In this document: in pieces, positions 1 to 5,877 of the stretch | Layout: every line of letters begins with the position of its first letter | Position numbering within the stretch: position 1 is the stretch's first letter | DNA from: Trueperaceae bacterium | Lineage (GTDB): Bacteria > Deinococcota > Deinococci > Deinococcales > Trueperaceae | Assembly: GCA_024636105.1 (NCBI GenBank) | Contig: JAGXHO010000135.1 | Coordinates: 1 to 8,432, forward strand | Length of the DNA stretch: 8,432 bases | Reading direction: 5' to 3' | Position numbers and translations under genes: made by a program | Notes under the pieces: generated by a model | Database searches by the model: none | Told to the model about the DNA's origin: nothing | Seen by the model: only the letters and a program-made list of their open reading frames with translations

Positions 1-664
1 CCACCAAGGCGTGCAGCACCTGACGTACGCGAGCAGCTCGAGCGTCTACGGCGCCAACACCAGCATGCCGTTCTCGGTGCAGCAGAACGTCGATCACCCG
101 CTCAGCCTCTACGCGGCCAGCAAGAAGGCGAACGAGGCGATGGCGCACACGTACGCGCATCTCTACGGCCTCCCCACTACCGGCCTGCGCTTCTTCACCG
201 TCTACGGCCCGTGGGGTCGCCCCGACATGGCGATGTTCCTGTTCACCAAGGCGATCCTCGAGGGACGCCCCATCGACGTCTTCAACAAGGGCGACATGCG
301 CCGCGACTTCACGTACATCGACGACATCGCCGAAGCGGTCGTGCGGGTCAGCGACCGGCCCGCGGCGCCCAACCCCGGCTGGGACGGCGCCCACCCCGAC
401 CCCGCCACCAGCCGCGCCCCGTGGCGCGTCTTCAACATCGGCAACCACACCCCGGTCGAGCTGATGCGCGTGATCGGGCTGATCGAAGAGGCGCTGGGCC
501 GCAAGGCCGAGAAGAACCTGCTCCCCATGCAGCCTGGCGACGTCCCCGCCACGTTCGCCGACGTGCAGGCGCTGACCGAGGCGGTCGACTTCGCCTCAGC
601 AACGCCCATCGAGGTCGGCATCGAGCGCTTCGTGCACTGGTACCGGTCCTACTACCGAGTCTGA
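1..664 (+). CDS. UDP-glucuronate 4-epimerase-type NAD-dependent epimerase, 5'-truncated by window edge
   Basis: Extended short-chain dehydrogenase/reductase that would interconvert UDP-glucuronate and UDP-galacturonate in the cytoplasm, supplying uronic acid for surface polysaccharide. The reading frame is open from base 2, so the gene starts upstream; the NAD-binding GxxGxxG half is missing and about 220 C-terminal residues of a roughly 335-residue family are present. Visible motifs, in order: the serine-rich strand before VYG (SSSSVYG), the catalytic pair YAASK (Tyr-x3-Lys), [14 protein letters not shown] (typical of the UDP-glucuronate epimerase branch), [20 protein letters not shown], and [15 protein letters not shown] near the end. 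It ends in WYRSYYRV and TGA at 662-664. The GTG at 11-13 lies mid-domain and is not the start. A decayed paralogue lies at 1836-2337. Compared with that copy, this one has extra residues (about 125-137 of the visible part, rich in Pro/Asp/Gly) before the NIGN motif. Family assignment is firm; exact substrate is inferred from motifs. Confidence 0.9.
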   Translation, partial: HQGVQHLTYASSSSVYGANTSMPFSVQQNVDHPLSLYAASKKANEAMAHTYAHLYGLPTTGLRFFTVYGPWGRPDMAMFLFTKAILEGRPIDVFNKGDMRRDFTYIDDIAEAVVRVSDRPAAPNPGWDGAHPDPATSRAPWRVFNIGNHTPVELMRVIGLIEEALGRKAEKNLLPMQPGDVPATFADVQALTEAVDFASATPIEVGIERFVHWYRSYYRV

Positions 665-705
665 CGCAAGAACCTCGCGTCCACCGCCAGGCTTAGGCGC
701 TCGAG

Positions 706-720
706 GCGGTCAGGGACCGC
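706..720. other. Short perfect hairpin after the epimerase gene
   Basis: GCGGTC at 706-711 and its exact complement GACCGC at 715-720 are separated by three bases (AGG). It sits 42 bases after the epimerase stop and 42 bases before the lipoprotein start. No T-run follows on either strand, so it is not a standard intrinsic terminator. It could be a weak transcript-end or processing structure, or chance in GC-rich DNA. Confidence 0.35.
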
Positions 721-750
721 GTGGTACGCAAGGAAGGAACGCTCGTCCCC

Positions 751-757
751 AAGGAGG
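751..757 (+). promoter_or_regulatory. Strong Shine-Dalgarno site of the lipoprotein gene
   Basis: AAGGAGG lies four bases upstream of the ATG at 762. It is the best ribosome binding site in the window and fixes the start of the lipoprotein gene. The 97-base gap 665-761 shows no convincing -35/-10 pair, so the promoter is unresolved. Confidence 0.85.
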
Positions 758-761
758 CCCC

Positions 762-1232
762 ATGCCCCCCCGTCAAGTTGCCGCCGTCCTGCTCGCAGGC
801 TGCCTCGCCCTCGTCCTGGCCGCATGCGCCGCTACCGCACCGTCTTCCGAGCGGCAGGCGTGGGCCGGCACCAGCACCGCCGGCGCAGACACCTTCCCGC
901 TCACCATCGACGCGACGCTCACCAGCGCGGGCGCCTGGACCGGCACCTACACCGTCGACCGGACGCCCCCCTTCACCGGCGACGTCGAAGCCAGGCTCCT
1001 CGCTGGCGCGCTCGCAGGCGAGCTGATCGTCTCGGACGCGTGCCGCTTCGAGCTCGCCGGCACGGTGTCGGCCGACGCCCTCGACGCCACCTTCGCGCCC
1101 ACCGACTGCCCCGGCGGGACCGGCGGCACGTGGAGCGCCACGCCCACGACCCCGACGCCCACCACGGACACCCCCACCGACGGCGCCACCTTCGGCGGCG
1201 GCGCGACCTTCGGTGCCGCGACCTTCCGCTGA
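762..1232 (+). CDS. Small predicted lipoprotein, unknown function
   Basis: A 156-residue secreted lipoprotein of no family I recognise. The N-terminus has an Arg at residue 4, a hydrophobic stretch (residues 6-21) and a lipobox LAAC at 19-22, so Cys22 should be lipidated and the protein anchored to a membrane. The mature part (about 35-125) alternates short beta-like segments: WAGTSTA, FPLTIDATLTSAGAWTGTYTVD, and a section with Cys residues at C94 and C115 that could pair. The tail is low-complexity, Thr/Pro-rich then Gly/Ala/Thr/Phe-rich (GATFGGGATFGAATFR), and could be a linker. The start is set by AAGGAGG at 751. The next gene begins 28 bases after the stop on the same strand, so the two are probably co-transcribed. 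Codon use matches the neighbours. The lipoprotein call rests on the lipobox and ribosome binding site; function is unknown. Confidence 0.85.
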   Translation: MPPRQVAAVLLAGCLALVLAACAATAPSSERQAWAGTSTAGADTFPLTIDATLTSAGAWTGTYTVDRTPPFTGDVEARLLAGALAGELIVSDACRFELAGTVSADALDATFAPTDCPGGTGGTWSATPTTPTPTTDTPTDGATFGGGATFGAATFR

Positions 1233-1245
1233 CGTGCCCGCTCCC

Positions 1246-1255
1246 GAGAGGCAGG
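1246..1255 (+). promoter_or_regulatory. Ribosome binding site choosing the ATG at 1261
   Basis: A purine-rich GAGAGGCAGG lies 5-9 bases before the ATG at 1261. It favours that start over the in-frame GTG at 1213, which overlaps the lipoprotein gene and would add sixteen residues with no signal-like character. Confidence 0.65.
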
Positions 1256-1260
1256 ACCCG

Positions 1261-1839
1261 ATGCCCCGAACCCGCACCCTCCGCCGTGTCGCCGTCGCCA
1301 CGCTGATCGGCGCCGCCCTCGTGGTCGGCGTCGCCCAGGTGGCGCCCGGCCTGGTCATCTTCCGCGCCGGCGACCCGATCGAAGCCGACGTCATGAACCA
1401 CAACTTCGCCGTGCTCGACGGCCGCATCGACGCGGTGAGCGCCGAGGTGGCCGGCATCGAACGAGTCCCCGGGCCGGCCGGCCCGACGGGTCCCGCCGGA
1501 CCCACCGGCCCCACTGGCCCCGCCGGCGCGGACGCCGACCTCACCGCGTACTTCGGCACCACCGCGTTCGGCGGCGATGGACGAGAGCCGGGCGACTGCG
1601 TCCTCGGCGACGTGCGGCTGAGCGCGGCCAGCTTCGGGTACGGCATGGTGGCAAACGGCCGACTGCTCCCGATCTCGAGTTACTCGGCGCTGTTCTCGCT
1701 CCTGGGAACCCAGTACGGCGGCGACGGGCGCACGACCTTCGCGCTCCCCGACCTGCGCGACGTGGCGCCCAAGAGCCGCAACGGCCAAGCGCTCAACTAC
1801 TACGTCTGCACGGTGGGCATCTACCCCTCGCGCCTGTGA
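1261..1839 (+). CDS. Membrane-anchored collagen-like protein with phage tail-collar domain
   Basis: A 192-residue predicted surface protein. Order of parts: basic N-terminus (RTRTLRR); one hydrophobic signal or anchor segment (about 10-34); a 'GDPIEADVMNHNF' stretch followed by a short helix (about 45-67), as seen in bacterial collagen-like and tail-fibre-like proteins; seven Gly-X-Y triplets (residues 71-91, mainly GPA and GPT); and a phage Tail Collar domain (PF07484 type, about 115-170) with GDVRLSA, the 'NGRLLPISSYSALFSLLGTQYGGDGRTTFALPDLR' block and a C-terminal 'ALNYYVCTVGIYPSR', which is how many collar proteins end. Collagen-like repeats need trimers and collar domains often sit at fibre tips, so a trimeric stalk-and-head is a reasonable inference. 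There are no other phage genes here, so this looks like a cellular surface protein. The TGA at 1837-1839 abuts the first recognisable codons of the decayed epimerase. Confidence 0.9.
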   Translation: MPRTRTLRRVAVATLIGAALVVGVAQVAPGLVIFRAGDPIEADVMNHNFAVLDGRIDAVSAEVAGIERVPGPAGPTGPAGPTGPTGPAGADADLTAYFGTTAFGGDGREPGDCVLGDVRLSAASFGYGMVANGRLLPISSYSALFSLLGTQYGGDGRTTFALPDLRDVAPKSRNGQALNYYVCTVGIYPSRL

Positions 1840-2337
1840 CCGCGCGCGTGGTGATCGAGGCCTGCCGCCAGCACGGCGTGCAGCACCTCACCTACGCCGG
1901 CAGCTCCAGCGTCTAGGGCGCCAACACCGCCATGCCCTACTACCCGCTCAGCCCTTACGTCGCCGACAAGACAGCCAACGAGTCGATGGCGCACTCCTAA
2001 GCCCACGTGTTCGGGCTCCCCACCACCGGCCTGCGTTCCTTTACCGTGTACGGACCGGGGGGCCGCGCCGAACCCCGCCAGCAGCCGCGCCCCCTGGCGC
2101 GCCTACAACATCGGCAACCACACGCCGGTCGAGCTGCTGCGGCTGATCGAGCTGCTCGAACCGGCGTTCGGCCTCCCGGCGATCAAGAACTTCCTGCCGA
2201 TGCAGCCCGGCGACGTGCCGGCCACGTACGCCGACGTGTGCGACTTGGAGCGCGGCGTCGGCTTCACGCCGGCGACCCCCATCGAGGAGGGCGTCGCCCG
2301 TTTCGTGACCTGGTACCGCGGGCACTACCGGGTCTGA
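1836..2337 (+). pseudogene. Decayed UDP-glucuronate epimerase paralogue
   Basis: Remnant of a second epimerase of the same type as the gene at the left edge. Similarity starts at the collar gene's stop (VTARVVIEACRQHGVQH) and includes the Ser-rich strand (GSSSV), so the whole NAD-binding N-terminus is missing. Lesions: TAG at 1914-1916 replaces the Tyr of the VYG motif; 21 bases are lost after 'AMP' relative to the intact copy; TAA at 1998-2000 replaces the Tyr of HTYAH; and near 2062-2070 a deletion removes the segment from after YGPWGR to before the RAPW stretch and shifts the frame. The second half is then readable in a new frame: [46 protein letters not shown], ending WYRGHYRV and TGA at 2335-2337. 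The remnant C-terminus looks closer to family consensus than that of the intact copy, so it is a diverged paralogue rather than a fresh duplicate. Non-functional. Confidence 0.9.
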
Positions 2338-3406
2338 CCGCCTTACCCTTCACGTACCACCCCAGCGTCCGATCGAGTCCTCCGCGGATCGAAACTGCCG
2401 GCCGGAACCCGAGCTGGCGCTCGGCCAGGCCCACGTCGGCGCAGGAGTGGCGAACGTCGCCGGCGCGCGGCGGGCCGTACACCGGCTCGGCGCTCGGCAA
2501 GTCGGCGCGCTCCGGATGCGCGGCCACCAGCACGTCGCGCAGCACGTCGAGTAGTTCGACGAGAGTAGTGGCATGACCGGTGCCGACGTTGAACGCCGGC
2601 TCCAGGTCGGCGCGCGGGGGCGTCGTCGCCGCCAGCAGGTTGGCGCCCACCACGTTGGCGACGTGGCAGAAGTCGCGCGCCTGCAGCCCGCCTCTGTGCA
2701 CCGCGCACGCGTCGCCGCGCGCCAGCCGGTCGATCCACGCCGGGACCACGGCAGCGTAGGCGCCGTTCGGGTCCTGGCGGCTTCCGAAGACGTTGAAATA
2801 CCGCAACTCCACAGCGGTGAACCCGTACGCCTGCGCAAAAGCGGTGGCGTACTGCTCGTTGGCGGCCTTGGTGGCGGCGTACATCGAGAGCGACCGACCC
2901 AACCGCCCCTCGGTCTTGGCGCGCGCGTCATCGTCGCCGTAGACGGCGCTCGACGAGGCGTACACCACCCGCGCCCCGGCTCGGCGTGCCGTATCGAGCA
3001 CGTTGAGGAACCCGGTGGTGTTGACCTCGTGGGCGCGCCACGGGTCGTCGATCGACTGCGGCACCGACACCAGCGCGGCGTGATTCAGGACCACGTCGGC
3101 GCCCTCGACGGCCGCCGCGACGGCGGTCGCGTCGCGCAGGTCGCCCTCGCGGAACTCGAAGCGCGCGAACGCCGTATCGCCCACCCGACGGGCGACGGCC
3201 TAGAGGTTGGACCGGAACCCGGTACTCAGGTCGTCGAGTCCCACGACGTCCTGGCCCGCCTCGAGGAGCGCCTCGAGAAGGTGCGAGCCGATGAACCCGG
3301 CCACCCCGGTCACCAGCCAGCGCCGGAGCTCGGCGCGCAGTGCGTCGATCGTGGCGGAGTAAACGGGGTGCGCCGCGAGGGCGGCGAGGTCGCCGTCGGG
3401 GTTCAT
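2264..3406 (-). pseudogene. WbpP/TviC-like UDP-N-acetylhexosamine 4-epimerase, interrupted by one amber codon
   Basis: A short-chain dehydrogenase/reductase epimerase resembling WbpP/TviC, which interconvert UDP-GlcNAc and UDP-GalNAc (or the uronic acid forms) for O-antigen or capsule. Start ATG at 3406-3404; a GAGG lies upstream. Motifs, numbered through the stop: an N-terminal extension of about 30 residues as in WbpP; GVAGFIG (34-40); [13 protein letters not shown] (56-68); then TAG (3202-3200) at codon 69 where relatives have an acidic residue; SVPQSIDDP (114-122); YASSSAVYG; catalytic Y176-K180; RYFNVFGSRQDPNGAYAAV; ARDFCHV; GDVRHSCAD. Everything after the stop is in the same frame with no second lesion. 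The GTG at 3184 could restart translation but would give a product without the NAD-binding motif. Two further oddities: HRGG where relatives have a GDG-like turn before RDF, and about 30 non-family residues after GWYV, which run antisense through the end of the decayed epimerase. Family call firm; functional state uncertain, since one base restores the frame. Confidence 0.85.
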
Positions 3407-3443
3407 CACGCCGGAGCCTCTAAGTGGGCGACTGGCGTTGGGT

Positions 3444-3908
3444 TCATGCGCGCACGATACGGTGCGACGGACACGTTGGCGGCCAGGCCGCGTCCGCGGC
3501 CCCATGTAACCTCCGTTCCGCCACCACCAACCCCTCGAACGCCTCGACGCGCTCCGCGGTCACGGCCAGCGCGCCCTCCCAGAACGCCACGTCGGCGAAG
3601 TCGATGCCGAAGTCGCGCCCCAGCTCGGCGACGCTCGCCATGCCGGTGCGCAAGAGCAGCGCGCGGTAGCGCGCCGCGAAGCCCTCGGGCTCGGCCTGGT
3701 AGCGAGCGAAGACGCCGCGTCCGAACACGAAGCCGAAGGTGTACGGGAAGTTGTAGAAGCTGCGGCGCGCCGAGTAGTAGTGCGGTTTCTGCGCCCACAT
3801 GTGCGGGTGGCGCGCCGCCGGGTCCAGCGCCTCGCCGTAGGTGGCGTCCTGGGCGTCGAGCATCAGCTGGTCGAGTTCACTCACCGATAGCTCGCGCTCC
3901 GCTCGAAG
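3444..3908 (-). pseudogene. C-terminal fragment of an M3-family oligoendopeptidase (PepF-like)
   Basis: About 150 residues match the C-terminal part of M3-family oligoendopeptidases, cytoplasmic zinc peptidases of about 560-600 residues. Recognisable stretches: ELSVSELDQLMLDAQDATYG, then HMWAQKPHYYSARRSFYNFP, YTFGFVFGRGVFARY, the 'LLRTGMASVAELGRDFGIDF' block and DVAFWEGALAV near the end. Stop TGA is at 3446-3444. The HExxH zinc motif and the N-terminal three quarters are absent. Upstream, the same frame passes through unrelated sequence and then out of frame into the ABC transporter gene, so there is no proper start; the first in-frame Met is inside the domain. It cannot be an active peptidase. 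The fragment ends 37 bases before the start of the WbpP-like gene. It probably came from a neighbouring housekeeping gene broken by rearrangement, but its other half is not in this window. Confidence 0.85.
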
Positions 3909-4020
3909 ATGCGGGGTCGCGCACGTCGCGGCGGCCGGCGGTACGATGGCGGTCCTGCCACACGACGGCGAGCAACAGCGCGGCGCAGGCGGCGTACACG
4001 GTGAAGAACGCGAAACACGA
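3877..4020 (-). other. Possible scrap of a membrane-protein gene
   Basis: Between the peptidase fragment and the ABC transporter one minus-strand frame runs 47 codons between stops (TGA at 4023-4021 and 3879-3877). Its first half is strongly hydrophobic (FAFFTVYAACAALLLAVVWQ) followed by Arg-rich sequence, like the last membrane helix and cytoplasmic tail of an integral membrane protein. It has no ribosome binding site and no good start, and it overlaps the peptidase fragment in another frame. It may be the 3' remnant of a polysaccharide membrane protein or a chance hydrophobic frame. Otherwise nothing is recognisable from 3909 to 4107. Confidence 0.2.
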
Positions 4021-4065
4021 TCAAGGCACGACGCTAGACCGCGACGTCTGACGAGAACCTCACGC

Positions 4066-4082
4066 GGCCGGACATCGTGGCC
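4066..4082 (-). terminator. Weak hairpin after the ABC transporter gene
   Basis: GGCC at 4066-4069 and GGCC at 4079-4082 can pair around a nine-base loop, 26 bases past the stop of the minus-strand operon. The stem can extend slightly at its edges, but no run of T follows. It is the only terminator-like structure near the operon end, and its function is doubtful. Confidence 0.2.
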
Positions 4083-4107
4083 GGGCGTACACCGCAGCGG
4101 CCCCGGA

Positions 4108-5877
4108 TCACGCGACCGCCTCGCCGCGGTACCGATCGAGCACCGCGCCGGGCGGCCCTTGGTCGACGACGCGGCCGCGATCGAGCACCACCACGTGGTC
4201 GGCCTTCGCGACCGTCTCAAGCCGGTGCGCGATGGTCACCACCGTGCGATCACGGGCGATCCCCTCGAGTGCCTGGTAGACGAGCTGCTCAGTGTGCACG
4301 TCGAGCGCGCTCGTGGCTTCGTCGAACACGAGCACGGCCGGCTGGTGGTAGAGAGCGCGCGCGATGCCGATGCGCTGGCGCTGCCCCCCCGACAGCCGCA
4401 CGCCGCGCTCCCCCACCTCCGTGGCGTAGCCCTGCGGTAGCTCCGACTCGATGAAGTCCGCGATCTGCGCCTCGCGGCAGGCGCGCTTCACGGCCTCGGC
4501 GTCGATCTCGTGCGGAGCGAGGCCGAACGCCACGTTGCGCTCGATGGTGTCATCGAGCAGGTAGATCGACTGCGGCACGTAGCCGAACAGGCGTCGGTAG
4601 CTGCGCCGCTGATCGCGCGCCAACGGCTCACCGTCGACCACCACGCTGCCCGACTGGGGGGTCAGCAGACCGAGCAGCACGTCGACCAGAGTGGTCTTGC
4701 CCGAACCCGTGCGGCCGACGATGGCCAGGCTGCGGTGCTTGGTGATGGTGATCGACACGCCTGCGAGCGCCTGGGCGTCCGCACCGGCGTAGCCGAAATG
4801 GACGTTGCGCAACTCGATCGCGGCTCTATACTGCATCGCGCTGGGCTCGCTGTCGGTCAGCGGCTCGAGGTCGTCGCCGAAGCCGAAGTCGGCCTCGATC
4901 GCGTCGAGCGAACCGGCGGCGAAGCGGATCCGCGAGATCGCGCCGAAGAGCGCTTGGATGGCGGGCAGAATCCGCAGCCCCGCGAACGCGTAGGCGCCCA
5001 GAAGCGGTAGCGTGCCGGTGACACCACCGGTGGCAGACATCAGCGACGCGATCAGCACGAGCCCGCCCACGGCGACCGCCTCGAGCGCGTACCGCGGCAG
5101 CGTGGCGACGGCGTTCCAGCCCGCCTCGATCTCGCCGAAGCGGCGCGACGGCTCCAAGAACTGACGGTAGGCTGCGGCCTCCCGGCCGGCCACCCGAAGG
5201 TCCTTGAAGCCGCCCAATGCTTCGTTGACGGCCTTGAGGCGGGCGGTACCGGTAGTGACCGAGTCTTTGCCGATTCGGCGCAGGTAGCGACGGCTGACCA
5301 TGAAGATGGTGCCGTAGATGCTCCCCAAGGTAGCGAACGCGACGGCGGCGGTTACCGGGTTCAGCACCACCAGGAAGGCGACGAGCGCGACGATCACCAC
5401 GCTGCGGCTGACGATGTTGAGCGAAGCGCGCACCCCGTTCTCGACGACCTGGCGAACGACGGTGACGACCCGGTTGGCGAGCTCGGCTGTGTTGCGGTCG
5501 AGCACGAACGCGTACGGCTGCGACAAGTAATGCCGCACGAGGCGCGAGGCGACCGCGTGGTTGGTGCTCCACGCGAAGCGCAGGAGCCACCACTGCGTGG
5601 CCATCACCAGCCCGTTCGCGAGCACCAGCGTCAGCGCCAGCGCCGCTCCCGCCCAGCGCAGCAGCACGCCGGCGTCCTCGATGCCGCTTGCGACCACCCA
5701 CGGGCCCACCACGGGCAGCGTGCGGACCGAATCCGGGTCCGCGAGCAGAGCCAGGAAGGGAATCACTGCCGCCACCCCGACCACCTCGACGAGCGCGGAC
5801 ACCACAAGCAGCGGCACGATGCCGAGCGCACGGCGGCGCTCAGCCGCCTGGAGCAGCCGCCACAGACGGGCGATCAC
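4108..5877 (-). CDS. ABC transporter with fused membrane and ATPase domains, PglK/MsbA-type glycan flippase
   Basis: A 589-residue half-transporter that would dimerise in the inner membrane and flip or export a lipid-linked glycan using ATP. Residues about 1-330 form the membrane domain with hydrophobic segments near 18-46, 75-98, 156-194 and 263-310. Residues about 352-589 form the ATPase: Walker A GRTGSGKTT (388-396), Q-loop YVPQ (Gln436), signature LSGGQRQR (495-502), Walker B VLVFDE (515-520), D-loop SALD, and H-loop His551 in TIAHR. All catalytic residues are present. The arrangement, including DLRVAGRE in the cytoplasmic helices, fits PglK, which flips lipid-linked oligosaccharides. Start: GTG at 5877-5875, which shares four bases (GTGA) with the stop of the upstream glycosyltransferase and implies translational coupling; there is no separate Shine-Dalgarno site. 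The frame is open upstream to 6282, but that part is out-of-frame glycosyltransferase sequence. Substrate is inferred from the neighbours. Confidence 0.95.
   Translation of the reverse strand: MIARLWRLLQAAERRRALGIVPLLVVSALVEVVGVAAVIPFLALLADPDSVRTLPVVGPWVVASGIEDAGVLLRWAGAALALTLVLANGLVMATQWWLLRFAWSTNHAVASRLVRHYLSQPYAFVLDRNTAELANRVVTVVRQVVENGVRASLNIVSRSVVIVALVAFLVVLNPVTAAVAFATLGSIYGTIFMVSRRYLRRIGKDSVTTGTARLKAVNEALGGFKDLRVAGREAAAYRQFLEPSRRFGEIEAGWNAVATLPRYALEAVAVGGLVLIASLMSATGGVTGTLPLLGAYAFAGLRILPAIQALFGAISRIRFAAGSLDAIEADFGFGDDLEPLTDSEPSAMQYRAAIELRNVHFGYAGADAQALAGVSITITKHRSLAIVGRTGSGKTTLVDVLLGLLTPQSGSVVVDGEPLARDQRRSYRRLFGYVPQSIYLLDDTIERNVAFGLAPHEIDAEAVKRACREAQIADFIESELPQGYATEVGERGVRLSGGQRQRIGIARALYHQPAVLVFDEATSALDVHTEQLVYQALEGIARDRTVVTIAHRLETVAKADHVVVLDRGRVVDQGPPGAVLDRYRGEAVA

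Noticed and set aside
693..1646. Long minus-strand frame with Gly-Pro-Val repeats
   Set aside because: It is the antisense of the lipoprotein and collagen-like genes. The repeats are the complement of the real Gly-X-Y codons, and there is no ribosome binding site or family match.
1261..1839. Prophage tail gene
   Set aside because: The collar domain is phage-type, but the N-terminal membrane anchor, the collagen-like stretch and the lack of any other phage gene favour a cellular surface protein.
1914..2000. Stop-codon recoding (TAG and TAA both replacing Tyr codons)
   Set aside because: The same copy also has a missing 5' half, a 21-base deletion and a frame-breaking deletion, so ordinary pseudogene decay explains the stops.
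2007..2576. Plus-strand frame starting like an epimerase ([18 protein letters not shown])
   Set aside because: After 2070 it leaves the epimerase frame because of the deletion, then continues antisense into the WbpP-like gene. It is part of the decayed copy, not a gene.
2573..4051. 492-codon plus-strand frame
   Set aside because: It runs antisense through two recognisable minus-strand genes and has Arg/Pro-rich, repeat-like composition typical of a shadow frame in GC-rich DNA.
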